This document shows, piece after piece, positions 23,452 to 35,373 of a DNA stretch of 64,000 bases. The notes under the pieces are model-generated. The model had not been told where the DNA came from. It was given only the letters and a program-made list of their open reading frames with translations, and did no database searches. Each line of letters starts with the position of its first letter. Within the stretch, counting starts at the first letter, position 1. Made by a program: the position numbers and the translations under genes. Source of the stretch: Loxodes magnus (taxonomy: Eukaryota; Ciliophora; Karyorelictea; Loxodida; Loxodidae); assembly GCA_946699065.1 (NCBI GenBank), contig CAMPDV010000042.1, forward strand, positions 434,001 through 498,000, read 5' to 3'.

Positions 23452-23479
23452 ATTAAAAATAAATTAAGCCAAGCCAGTG

Positions 23480-23619
23480 TCGAAGGTCTAAGAATCTTAT
23501 GTCTCGAGGCCAAACCAAAGCAGAGGAAGACATAAAGTCGGTTATGGGTACTTAACTTCCCCAACCTCTGATGAAGATGACCTTGTTGTTCACCTTCGAA
23601 CAACTATGGCGGTTTTTTT
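23480..23619 (+). ncRNA. Structured RNA-like element, copy B, with T-run
   Basis: This is the second copy of the element, core 23514-23576, 153 nt downstream of copy A. An 8-bp closing stem pairs TCGAAGGT (23480) with ACCTTCGA (23592). TTATGTCT pairs with AGACATAA internally, and CAGAGG in that loop can pair with the downstream CCTCTG, making a possible pseudoknot. GGTT..GGG pairs with CCC.AACC. A run of seven T at 23613-23619 would serve as an RNA polymerase III terminator. No known family (snRNA, SRP, RNase P, tRNA) fits. Confidence 0.55.
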
Positions 23620-26600
23620 AAAAAATAATAATATATCCTAAACTTTTAAAATGATATTTTGAACATGATAATTTAATTAGTATACTTTAACTTATAAACC
23701 TAAATGTAAAATAAGTTAGATAACTAAGTGGATGCTTTAGTATATATTAGTAATTTAAAATAAGCTTTACTAGAAGGAAATTAATTATAATTGACAACTT
23801 GGATTTTATTTAATAACTAAATAAGATTGAAATTTTAAAAGTGCAAAATAAAGTGAAGAAAAATGAAGAGAAAAGTGCTAAATTGAAAAGTTGATTCTAC
23901 CCTTATTCCATCCTTTTTATTCTTAAAGTATTTTGAGATAATCATAAATTGTATAGTATGATATTAAATTATTTGCAATTAAATGCTTGCTGATAATTAA
24001 ACCTATACCTCTATGATATTATATTAATTTGTTGGAATAGTAAGTAAAATATAAAGCAAGTATTAATGATATTTCCAAATTTAAGAATAAGCTTCAAAAT
24101 CCAAATAAACATAAAGTTCTTATTTAATTAATTAAGACTGTAATATATAAAATTAATTAGATAATAGACTAAATATAATTAATTTAATAAAATCTAGCTA
24201 TTGCTTCTAATATTAAATAAGTTATTTTAGATACTATTTTATAATGTAAATTCTTCTTTATTTACTCTACTTCGAGTTTTTAAAAACAAGTAATTAGCTC
24301 ATTTATTTTGGATAAATTATAAAGTTAGTTAAATACGTTCTGATCATGCTATAGCAGGTTATCCTCTATTTTAATTAGAATTTTAGAAAAAATGACTCTT
24401 AATTAAATGAGGAGTATTTCCTTTATAACTCTATTTAGTGGATATATTATAAAAAAGTTTATAAATAAAATTCCTTTTAAATGAAGCAAAATAATGATAA
24501 TATGCACTATTATATTGGTTTGTCTATAAGCATTATAATTAATTTATATAATATTTATTTAATCTACTTATGCTTATATTTTATATCTCTAGATTAAGTA
24601 TAAAATTTAAACTTTTTTGTTATAATTTATCAAGAGCACGCTAGTCTAGAATATAACCATAATTATCTTCTCTTTTTAATTTTAATTTTAATGTTTATTA
24701 TTAATTATATATTCCTTTTACTTTGTTTAGGTTGTTCAATTACTTATTTGCTCTAGTTTTTCTATTTCAATACCAAAAATTATAAAAAATCAGAAATGTA
24801 ACTTAGTATGCATATGTAGTCAAGAGTTGCTAAGAATTTAGTTTGTTTTCTAATATCTTCATATGCATAACAAAAGGTTATGCATTCTACTAATCCAAGT
24901 AGTTAGATTGGATAAGTTATATTTAGATTTGCTATATATAATTACATAAATCTAATTCTTGTTTCTGGATATTTAATAATAAATATGTACTATAAATAAA
25001 TTTTATTTTTCTTAGCTAAACTTAAATTACACCTTTCAGTTAAAAGTATTAAACTAGTTTTTATTTAGTTGGAAACTAACTAAATATAATTGTATTAAAT
25101 AAATCTTTAAAATTTCAATTTTTATAATTATTACTTTCTTAATTATTTATGCAATACTTTAATCTAGCTTTATTAATTATTATTTAGTTAGCTACTTTTT
25201 CTCTTTTTATTTTTGGATGAATATTTTAATTTAACTAGAAATGTATTTACCTTTAAATGTTCTCCATTCTCTAATATTTTTTCTTGTGGGTTTATTTAAG
25301 TTTTTAGTATTAAGCTGCCATTAAGGCAAATAACCTTAAAAAGCATATTTAAAATTTGAAAATAGCATTAATATTTTCTTATTTTCCAGCTTTTAATAGC
25401 TATCTATGGAATATTTGTTTTACTCTAATCTTTATATATAATCTAAAGCTTCAGGCAATTAATTAATTAATTTAATTAACAGGTAAATTTATAAAATTAA
25501 GATTATGATACTACCAAATGATAATAAATTAAGCTAAGGAAGTTAATAAAAATTATCCTTATGCAAAAAACATTTAATAAACGGTCAAGCTCAAATTTAT
25601 AACTTTAAAGTATATTTAAAATGAATGAATTATCTTAATAAATACTAAGCTTTATATTTAAGCTATTAGATAGTAATTTTACTTAGTCTTCTAATATATT
25701 AAAATATTTATCTATTTTATAGCCTTATCTATATAATTTAAATTAAAGAGCTAATTCAATATTGCAATTTTAATTTATTACTGATTAAGTATCTAAATTA
25801 AACAGTTCATAAATCAAGCTAGTATTTATTTATTTCTATTATATATATCTTTTTCAAAATGTACTTACTATAACCAAATTATCAAATGCCTAGGCTTTAT
25901 TCTCTGTATTAATTATTAGTTTACTCCTTAAGTTTTAAATAAAGCTTATAAGTAATTAATGCTAAATGTTCAAGTAGTTTTAAATATGTTTTTAATATAA
26001 TCCTATTTCATAGCTAGCTCTTATTAAATACCTACTATTAGATAAGAATTTATAATACTATTTAATAATATACATATATTGCTATTTTATCTTATTGCTA
26101 TAGATTATCTTCGCTTTATATTCCTCAGCTTAAGCATTGCTTTAGTCTTTAAAACTGATACTTTTAGGTAGTTAAAATATAAAGGATAATTAACTATCCC
26201 CACTTCTATTTTTAGTTTTAAATATGGTATTTTCTCATAACCTCTCATATAAGCTAAGAACTTATATTAAAAAATGAAATTAGTTTATCTTAATATTTTA
26301 GCATACTAAGACTTAGATTTTCTCTACATTTTATTTTAATTTGAAGCTAAAAAGCAATAAAAATTCGATAAAATAAAGGGAAAATAATAGTGTTTATATA
26401 ACCTAATGAAAGCAATAAGTTTAAAATAAGTAGTAACTCTAAATAGCAATAAGATACTATTATTCTATCATTTTAGTTGCAATACAGGTAATTTCAATTA
26501 GCATACTTAGCTTGCTAATAAGTTATGATTAAATTAAGTAAAATAGTTGTAATAATAAAGCTAGCACATAATTTTTAGGAATTGTAGGAGTATAATGATA

Positions 26601-26858
26601 CTATTTAAATATTTAGTTATTAGTTGAGAAGTCAAATTAGCCTTACTATTATATAATATATAGAACAAACTGCTATCTAATTTTATTTTACCAGATTACT
26701 TGTTATATTATTAGGCTTAAGCATTAACAAGGGTGAAATAATAGTTTTCCTGGCTAATTATAGATAGTTAGAATGGGAATTTTTTAGTGTATAACAACTA
26801 GTTAGGATCTTCTTTTAAAATAGTGCTTTTAACAATAGGTTAGATATTTATTAATAAA
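23620..26858. other. AT-rich gene desert
   Basis: These 3.2 kb are low-complexity AT-rich DNA. I found no frame with coding-like codon bias on either strand, no RNA-like GC peak and no long repeat. GGGAAAA occurs at 26378. It may be spacer, regulatory DNA or remnants of germline-type sequence. Confidence 0.5.
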
Positions 26859-28211
26859 ATGAAAATCAATAAGGATAGTAGAATATCTCCTAAGTATCCT
26901 TTAGTGGTAAAACTGGATTAATAAGAAATATTTAAATAAGAATTAAAGCAAGAAATCTAAGATACCTTATAAATTACCGCTTTAATGTAATAAGCTTTTT
27001 AGAATAAGAATAAGAAATTAAAGTCTGCTTTAGTAAAAGAAGATCAGAATCACAAAGAAATAGAATAAAAAATTAGCGGTAAGAAGGTAAATAAAATTAA
27101 AGTGATTAACAAATTTAAGAATAATCCTACACTAGAGGCTTCAATTAAGTAATTCCTTATAAGTAGAAGCAAAAAAAGTCTTTCTCCAAGCTCATTTCCT
27201 GTAGATAGATTAGAAAAAAGTTATATAAACAATTTAAATTATGGAAAATAAGGAACATTAGAGTGAGATAATATAATTAGTAGATAACAAGCTGGCTACG
27301 ATTATCCAAATAATTTAGAAGAAGATATAAATACAGTTAACGATAAAAATTAGACTTAAAAAAATCTATACTTCAATACTTAAGACTGAATAAATGCTGT
27401 TTAAGATAAAATTAACTAGAATAATAAAAAATAGTAAAAGAACTAAAAGAATAGAACTTTTAGAAAAGATAAAATAAAGTAAGAGAATAAATCCAACTTC
27501 TAGAACTAAACTTCTTTAAGGCTTTCTTGTGGGGGTGGATTTAACTCTGTTTCGAAAATGCATGAAGAATCGTTGCCATAATTTGTGACTTAAGCAATTT
27601 CAAGAGGAAGATTGAAGCCAATGCTATAATAGAGTAATTAAAAACTTTTAAACAACTAATGAGTTCTTTCAACTAGCAGAGACTAAAAAAATACTTCTTA
27701 GTAAAGAATTCACTCATCGTCGAGCAAAGTCTAATAGAAGGCTAAATATTTTAAAGTTTATAATTAGTAGTAGAATTATAACTATGTATCCCCTTAATAA
27801 GAAGATTAGAAGCTTAGAGATCTTAATAATTAAATAGAATAAATAATCTAAGGAAGTTATGTTTTGTTCTGTAAAAGAAACACAAATGCTGTTGAAGATT
27901 ATTTCTAGAAATAAGGAGATTAGAGAGACTAAGAGACTTAGTTTTAATAGAATGACTAAAAGAAAGAAAATACTTAGACGCAATAATAATAAAATAATGA
28001 TGGAGAAAACGAAGTTCGAATAGTTAATTTATAAAAAACTGACGAATAAAACGAAATTTAAAAACAAAATGAACATAACGATTAAGAAGTGAAGCCTGAT
28101 TTATAAATATAAGGAATCAACAAAATTGCTACAATTCCTAAAAGCAAAAATTTTTCACAACCCAGGCTAATAAGTAAAAATAAAAGGCTTATACATAAAT
28201 TTGAAAACTGA
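26859..28211 (+). CDS. Gln/Asn-rich disordered protein, unknown
   Basis: The product is 450 residues starting MKINKDSRISPKYPLVVKLD. It contains a short helix near residue 20, a basic segment KKVNKIKVINKFK, a Gly/Ser patch (LSCGGGFNSVSKMHEE), and long Gln/Asn tracts in the C-terminal half where most Gln codons are TAA or TAG. It ends SKNKRLIHKFEN before TGA 28209. Three in-frame TGAs read as Trp. No domain is recognised; such proteins are common in ciliates and may be prion-like or regulatory. Continuous coding character over 1.3 kb supports a real gene. Confidence 0.65.
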
Positions 28212-28760
28212 TTTATAAATATAATTAGTTAGTAACTTTCTTTCACCTTTTCTTATTTTTTCAAATAATAACTCTCTAACTTAAATTAGAATTAGAATCT
28301 AATAATTGTTTAAACTTTAGAAATTACATAAATGCTTATATCCTTGGTGTAAAAGGCGGTATGGCTTTTAACTTAAATTATCGCAATTTAATTTAAATAC
28401 ATATATGTTTAATTTAAAGTAGCCTGGCTATATTAATTTTACCTTTCTATTAAATGTCTATTAATCATTTTCTGTAGTGATATACTTTTCCCTTTTTATA
28501 CTCTTTACTTCTAAAATTAAATATTTTATGCTTACTTTGAAAAAAGGTAATCAGATAGTAGCATAAAACATCAGGGAAATAAAACTAAATTTATAAGCGT
28601 GAATAAATATTTTCCCTCAGTTATTGAATAAATATAGCATAACTTAATTAAAATAAGTATATCTCATCAAGCTTAAGAACTGAGAAATATAGTTATATAT
28701 CATCTAATTTTAGATTGGAACTTATTACTTGATATGCTTGTTTTTCTGAAATTTATTTAA
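28212..28760. other. Intergenic spacer
   Basis: AT-rich DNA with TTTTCCC at 28486; no clear gene. Confidence 0.45.
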
Positions 28761-28970
28761 TCAAACCAGTGAAATCTATCAGCATATATATGTAAAAACT
28801 AAATCAACAAACTCTAACAAAATTAGAGTTTAAATTAGTTGCAAGAAGAAGGTTACAGATAGCATTGATTTTAATTCCTGGCAAAAGGATTTTAAGGTAG
28901 AGACAATAAAGGATATGATAGTTTCTATAGTTTCAGGTAAACTTAAAATGATAAATAAAAAGGTTTGAGA
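28761..28970 (+). CDS. Possible short coding region, unknown
   Basis: One frame reads NKIRVQISCKKKVTDSIDF and on through NSWQKDFKVETIKDM, with a ubiquitin-like rhythm and G enriched at codon position 1 as in confirmed genes. A 16-nt GT/AG intron (GTTTCTATAGTTTCAG) after KDMI would bring a TGA four codons later. No start codon could be fixed. The call is tentative. Confidence 0.3.
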
Positions 28971-29164
28971 GTATGATTTTATATATAGAATAGACTTAAA
29001 GTATAACTTATGTTTTGTATTAAAGAGGGAAATAAAAGTACATAGTAAAGTTTAAAAACATGCTTAAAGTTTATAAACAAGAAAGTTAAATAATATAACT
29101 CATATGAACTGTTATATTTATATTTTACTAGAGTTCGTTTCTTCAATTATTCTAAACAAAAGAA

Positions 29165-29857
29165 ATGGAAAATAATAAAGAAGGAGTAGTATAGCTATCA
29201 GAAGAAAGCTAGGAGGATGAAGATTGGATTTAGTGATTTTGCAGTCTTGAGGGACATGAATTTTTTTGTGAAGTTGATAAAGAATTTATTAATGATGACT
29301 TTAATTTATAAGGGTTGAAGAATAAAATTCAGAAAATTAAAGAAGCTAAAAATATGATTTTATCAAAAGTACCTAAAGAAGAAGAACTGTAAAAGGATGA
29401 ATTTTTAGATATTTACTAGGAAGCAACTGATTTATATGGCTTAATACATGCTAGATTTATTTTAAGTCCTAAAGGCCTTCTTTCTATGAAAGAAAAATAT
29501 CTTTTAAGTAATTTTGGTACTTGCCCTAGATTGCTATGCTAAAGGTAGAAAGTTTTACCTATTGGCATGTCAGAAGAACTAAGGACATGTAGAGTAAAGA
29601 TATTTTGTCCGAAATGTGAAGATGTTTACATACCAAAGTAAAGATATGCAGATGTAGATGGGGCTTATTTTGGTTTTTCTTTCCCTCATTTATTTATGAT
29701 GACATTTAAAACTTTAAGTTGTAATAGTACGATAGAATGATTCACTCCTAATATATATGGCTTTAAAATTAAAGGCAAGAGAGGTTCCCAATTTTGCGAG
29801 CGGAAGAAAATTACTCAAGAACAGATGAAAGGCATTTTAAGTTTGAATATATAGTGA
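29165..29857 (+). CDS. CSNK2B: Casein kinase II regulatory subunit beta
   Basis: The product is 230 residues, normal for CK2 beta, which dimerises and holds two catalytic alpha subunits. Landmarks in order are [20 protein letters not shown] near residue 20, the acidic loop with KEEELQKDE, GLIHARFI near 85, the zinc-finger Cys pairs CPRLLC and CPKC, DGAYFGFSFPHLF and the C-terminal YGFKIKGKRG. The second Trp of WIxWFC, invariant in the family, is encoded by TGA, which is direct evidence for TGA as Trp. A second TGA codes Trp in IEWFTPN. The stop is TGA 29855-29857. Confidence 0.97.
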
Positions 29858-29943
29858 ATTCGCAAATTCTAATGTTTAGTTAAAATTAATTTCCTTATTT
29901 TAAAAATTATCTAAATATAGACCAATTCAAAGAAACTTAAAGC

Positions 29944-30330
29944 ATGGTATTAGTTTAATTATCCTTAAAGCTTCACTAAGAAGAAGAGGAAAATAAATTA
30001 TATTATATGCCTTATATTGAAAAGATACGTAGAAAAGTAAATTATCTAATGAAGCAATGATTTAATTATAAGTATAATTAAAATTTATAGACTAAACATT
30101 TTAGAAGTTAATTGTACCTTAAGCTTTTTGTATCAACACTAAAAAGATTTATAACTTTGAAAACAATTAAAAATGAATAAATTACTTAAGCAAAAAAAGG
30201 AATATTTGTAATATTTAGATCTCAAATCTAGATCTGCTAGTTGAAAGATTAAGATAATTAGTTTAAAGGAGAAAGATTTGATAAATTTCTGGAAAACATT
30301 GTACATGCAAAATCATTCTAGTAATTTTGA
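29944..30330 (+). CDS. Possible small basic protein
   Basis: This is a frame of 128 codons starting MVLVQLSLKLHQEEEENKLY and continuing with a Lys-rich helical part (YIEKIRRKVNYLMKQW), 87 nt after CK2 beta. One TGA reads as Trp. It ends at TGA 30328. No family is recognised, and chance frames of this size are frequent here, so it stays tentative. Confidence 0.35.
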
Positions 30331-32089
30331 CTTTTCTTTTGGCTAGCTGTATCATATAGTATACTATAAAATTTAAGGTTTAATAATTCAAAGCTTTATA
30401 TAGCAAATAATACAAATAATTAAAAAATACATTGCAAGTAAAAATTTTGTAATTTCAATTATAAAATTAAGTAAAAATAAAAAAGCAAGCTGAGTAATAT
30501 TAGCTAATATAGGAATAACACATTTAAACATCACTTTTACAAAATATAATAAATGAAATCTAATAAGATCACTAAATAATTTATAACTATGTTTGAAAAT
30601 TTAATCCGTAAAAGTTATAAATTTAATATTTGATTTAAATTAACTCTAATCATTAACTAAAACTATTAACTTAAAAAAATTATATAACTAGTAAGTCCAT
30701 TTAAAGCTGCACTTAAATCTTATTATTAATGCTTTTTGTCAATTTAAATCCTTGTAATATATAAGATAAACGAAGTATGAAATAAAGTGAAATAAGCTTT
30801 AATTTAATGTATTGATGTTATAGTATACTATTTTTAAAGATAAGCTTATAAAATACCTTTACTATATTAGTATACGTTATTTAGTAAAATTTTATTTGAT
30901 ATAGATAAAATTGAATGTGCATATAGTGTTTCACATTAAATATTCTAAATAAATTACTTTATTTATCTTTGCTAGAAAGGATTAATATTAGGGAATGTAA
31001 TAGTCATTTCCTAAAATAGTTCTATAAGAGTATTATAAATGCTATTTTTACTATCTATTTTTATTTGATAGTAAGGAATTAATTTTATTTAACTTTAGCA
31101 AGCCATATCAATAAATTAAAAGTTATATAGAAATGCTTAGTTTAAACTATTTTAAAGTATTTAGCCATTTAGTCCTAATTTATTAAATAGCAAGCTTAAT
31201 ATATTGCTCTATTTTCTAAGATTTCAGTTAGCAAATTAAAGAAATAATTTATAAATATTTATCTTTATCTAGCTTAAAATACTATACTAAGCAGTTTCTA
31301 AGAATTCTTTTATTTCATAAAACATAAAAAATTAACCAATTACAAAAGATATACCTTGCTGCTTTAAACGGCTCACTAAATTAAATAAAAAGGAATAATA
31401 ATTTGATATGGCTTATATCTATTGACTATGAATTACTATCACTAGCTGAATTAAAATTCTTAACTATAATATAAGTTTAATTTAGCAATAAACAATTGCA
31501 ATTAACTTTTAAGTTATCAGTACCTAATATCTTACTAATTTTATGAATGTCTTCTATTTACTATGCTTTTGCTTTATTTACTAACTAAATTTTATAGTTT
31601 CGACAGAAAAGACATGAAATATAAGTTTAGTAATAAAATGATTAAGAATATGCATCTAGATTAGTATGAAATAATTATATAAGTGAAGCTTTCAAAAATT
31701 TAATTGACTTCCATTTAGTTATTTATTTGTAAAATGCCTGCTTATTTAGTATTCAAGAGAATTTAAAAAATTTAGGAGGATATAACCAGCCAATAATGTT
31801 AGCTTAGGATGGTAGTGAATTAAGAGACTTACTTAAATTACATCTGCTATGTAGGAGTAATCTAATAAAAAACTAGAGTTTGTAAATTTGCTTAATTAAG
31901 ATAAAATAGAGAATGATATTTAATTAATTAATTCAAAATATAAATAAGCAAAGCAAAAATCAAAATAAGTCTGAAATATCTAATTAATAATGGTAAAATA
32001 GTGCTTTGCAGCTTGGAATAAGAAGAGTAGTGCTAGTTAGTAGGTTTTAATAATGAAAATGTAATTAATACCAAGTAAAACTTAAATTA
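30331..32089. other. AT-rich spacer
   Basis: These 1.8 kb are AT-rich with no coding bias or repeat that I can defend. Confidence 0.5.
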
Positions 32090-32338
32090 AAATATTGTGC
32101 AGTTGCATCCAGTCTGACTATAATTAGCGTTATCCTAATTATATTACTTGTAACTCTCAACTTCAATAGTCTCCGCCAAAGCATCCTTATTATCTGTTGC
32201 TTCATCCTTAAAACTAACTTTTTTCTTTATTTTAACCTATTACATTTTTAATTTTCCCTTCTTACTCTGCTTAATAGTTGATTTAGGATATGTTTTGAAT
32301 TATGTTTGTGTGCTAGTTTATGCGCTTTCTTAATCCAT
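32090..32338 (-). CDS. Candidate protein phosphatase 1 inhibitor-3-like protein, 3' end open
   Basis: From ATG 32338 the frame reads MDQESAQTSTQTQFKTYPKS, a Lys-rich stretch, then KKVSFKDEATDNKDA near residue 40, and later GCNCTIF near residue 80. KVSF fits the PP1-docking RVxF motif, and the order RVxF, DN, then a Cys-rich CC-I-hydrophobic motif is that of inhibitor-3/Ypi1. The gap between DN and the Cys motif is longer than usual, so the assignment is uncertain. After the Cys motif the frame runs on in AT-rich sequence without TGA; the true end or an intron was not located. It is divergent from cactin. Confidence 0.45.
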
Positions 32339-32753
32339 TAATTTTAATTATAACTTTATCTTTACTCTAAATATCATAAAACACACTTGAAGCAAAAAAT
32401 AAATCTATCCTAATTATGTAATTCCTCTAAGGGCTAGTAATTAAATAGCATAGCCAACAAGAAATAGAGTAATGCACCAATCTAAACTCACTATTATTGT
32501 TACCATTCAATCATATAATGAAGTAGATAGGAAAGAGAATAGTAACTTAGTTACATAAATGAATATTATAAGCATTAGCATGAAAGATATAAGAAATAGT
32601 ACTAGTTATTTTATATTTTAGACTTCTTTTAGAGATTGAAATAATCTTATTATCTGTTAGAAGGCTAAATATGTAAATTATATTAGTCTTTTATATTCAG
32701 AATAGATAGAATTTGTATTAATCTAGATTAATTATTCATCTTTTATAAATACT
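32339..32753. other. Spacer between divergent genes
   Basis: This separates the candidate PP1-inhibitor ORF (minus) from cactin (plus) and should contain both promoters. Nothing recognisable is seen. Confidence 0.45.
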
Positions 32754-34085
32754 ATGGATAAATAGAAGCTAACGGATGCTTGGATTAAATAAGAAAATAA
32801 GTTTGAGCTTGAATAGTAAATTGCAAGAGTTAAGTAAAGAATACAGAATAGAAGAGCTGGATGCTTCGAACGACTAGTGCAGCTTTTTCTGTAATTCTAG
32901 GGTTAATATCCTATAAGTATGAATCAGAGTCAGCAAATATTGCATGAGCCTTATTTACTTCTAGAAAAATTAAATCCTGAATAATTAACTAAGCTTCAGA
33001 AATAAATAGAGCAGCACATATTATTAGAATAAACAAATGCTTCTTCAGAAGGAGTTAGATACTGAAGTAATTTGTTGATAATTTCTCGTGAGTAGGAATG
33101 AAAGAAGTTAATACCTGAAGATATTTAATAGGATGTTGAAGAATTTTTAAACAATAAAAATTATTAAGAACTAAGCTAGATATAAACTGAAGCAGATTCT
33201 TAAGATAATGATCCTTATTGAAAGGCAATTCTTGCTAAAACCAAAGTAAACCTAGCTAAACTATGGCTTCGAGAGTTTAGTTAGAAGTCTAAAGAAAAGT
33301 GATAACGTTAAAAATTCAGTAAGATAAAAGAGCAAGGATAAGAAGAAAACAAATAAGAAGAACTTAGCCCAAGACTATATGAAGAGAAGGACTTATAAGA
33401 GTTAAGTATTGATGCTCATGATATATATACAACTGAAGATTATATGGCTATTCATGAAAAAGTGAAGCAAGAATTGTTCTTTTAATAACGGTAAATATTG
33501 CTTTAAAACATGTAAAAACCTTTATAGGAATTGCAGAGCGAAAAGACTGAGTCTTGCTATTCAAGATATAACGTTTTTAAGCAAGAAAAGATTTATAAAA
33601 GGGATATCAAAGATACCATGTTTGAAAAATTAAAATTTGATATTGAAAAAAAAATAGATGTAAAAACTGAAATTGAGTAGTTACCTGTCTAGCAAATTTT
33701 TAGCACTTGAAATAAAAAGTATGCTCCACGTAAACCAAGATATTTCAACAGAGTAAAAACTGGCTATGAATGGAATAGATACAATCAAACTCATTATGAT
33801 ATTGATAATCCACCTCCTAAAACAGTTTAAGGATATAAATTTACACTCTATTACCCAGATCTTATTGATAAATCCAAACCTCCATAATTTTATCTAGAAT
33901 AGGATGGAACTAATCAAGACACAGTTATAATTCGTTTCCATGCGGGTCCTCCTTATGAAGATGTTGCCTTTAGAGTAATAAATAAAGAATGGGAATTTTC
34001 TGAAAGGTAAGGATTTAGAAATCAGTTTGATAAAGGAATTTTCTATCTTCACTTCAATTTTAAGAGACATAAGTATAAAAGATGA
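32754..34085 (+). CDS. CACTIN: Cactin, spliceosome-associated protein
   Basis: The product is 443 residues. The C-terminal cactin domain is very clear: RKPRYFNRVKTGYEWNRYNQ near residue 325, then THYDIDNPPPK, QGYKFTLYYPDLIDK, IIRFHAGPPYEDVAF and the final FNFKRHKYKR. The conserved middle begins near residue 10 with WIKQENKFELEQQ and includes MNQSQQILHEPYLLLEKL and YWKAILAKTKVNLAKLWLR. Cactin binds the spliceosome and is needed for accurate splicing, which is of interest in a genome with introns of 16-20 nt. The metazoan N-terminal Arg/Ser and coiled-coil part is missing. Five TGAs code Trp. Confidence 0.96.
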
Positions 34086-34533
34086 TCAAGAACAACTATA
34101 CATTTTATTTACTTCTGCTTATAGGCTTTTTATACTACTTTCTTTATTAAAGATCTCATTTACGTTAATTTTATCTTATTCGAAATGAAGATCTTTCTGC
34201 TTTTTTAAACTTAGACTAAATATTAATTCAAATGTGTATTCACTTACATTACAACTAAATTTGTTAAGGTTTCCTTAATTATTAGTATTAGATATCTTTA
34301 TACTCCTCAAGAAGTTAAGAAGCATTTAAAAAATGATAAGCTTATATTAATGAAAAATATTAAATGTTAATTGAAAAGTATATAAATCAAAGCTTTAATT
34401 AAAAAATATATTAATTGGATAGGTTTATTAGTGATATTACTAAAGAAATGGATTAAGATTAAAAAATTAAATGTTTTAGCTAAAAATAGAGATAAATTGT
34501 CTTAAATTTGTTCAAATATTCATAAATTACAAA
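34086..34533. other. Spacer between convergent genes
   Basis: AT-rich DNA between the 3' ends of cactin and the EF-hand gene; nothing recognisable. Confidence 0.5.
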
Positions 34534-35373
34534 TCATTCCTATTCACTTTTATATTGCTGGAAAACAGAAACAAGGTCATAGATATTTATTACTCCTTGA
34601 TTCTTTTCATCAAACTTCTTAAAAATCTGTTCTAGTTGCTAATTAGTTAACCCTATTTGCATATTAGAAAAGCAATCTATAAAGTCCTGCTTTTTAATTT
34701 TTCCGTTCTTGTTAACATCTCAGATTTCTATTATTTGATTTAAATTTAGCTCTAATCTGTTGAATGTTTTATCCATTCTTTTGAAAAAATTATTAACAGA
34801 AGACTAAGGTAAAGCTTATTTTGGTGTCTTTTCTTCAGGCTACTCTTATTATTATATAAACTAATTATATTCAATCTTGCTTTCAGAATTCGAGAGCTTG
34901 CAAATAACACTAAAGAGTTCATCTTCAGATATAGGTAAATTAAATGATCTAATTACTTTTATAAATTAATCATCTGTGATAAACCCAGTTCCACTTATAT
35001 CAAATATAGAGAAAGCTTTCTATATTGGTAAATTTCTCATATTTCATATCAGTCTTGTAAGAACTTCTTCCTTAAAAGGTTTTCTCTAGAATACTTAATA
35101 GCAAAATCTACTATACTCAATCATACTTTTTTTATATTTGGTTTCTCAATAATCAGGTTGTTAAAGAGAAATCGAGTATTATAATAATTACTAAATTTCT
35201 GAAGGATTAAGAATTCCAAATCTTTCTATTATACTTGTAAATACACTTTGCAATACATTACCTGATTTTTAGGGATCAGCCTTTTGGAAAACATTAAGCA
35301 AATTGATAGAGTTAGTATGAATGTATTACTTAATTTTAGTTAAATTTTTTTCTAGTTAATTTTAAGTATCCAT
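34534..35373 (-). CDS. EF-hand calcium-binding protein
   Basis: The product is 279 residues. EF-hand-type loops are visible as FDISGTGFITDDQF near residue 127, IWDVNKNGKIKKQDF near 217 and FDEKNQGVINIYDL near 253. The first two keep acidic or polar residues at loop positions 1, 3, 5 and 12 or close to them. The N-terminal 110 residues are helical with degenerate EF-like spacing (VFQKADPQKSGNV). It is probably a calcium sensor or a ciliary calmodulin-superfamily protein. No targeting signal is seen. Trp codons at YWETK, IWNMRN and IWDVN are TGA. Confidence 0.85.

Noticed and set aside
23344-23603. Overlapping open frames on both strands across the GC island (63 and 71 codons)
   Set aside because: The two repeated cores are out of frame with each other, the differences do not follow codons, and stem pairing explains the sequence better.
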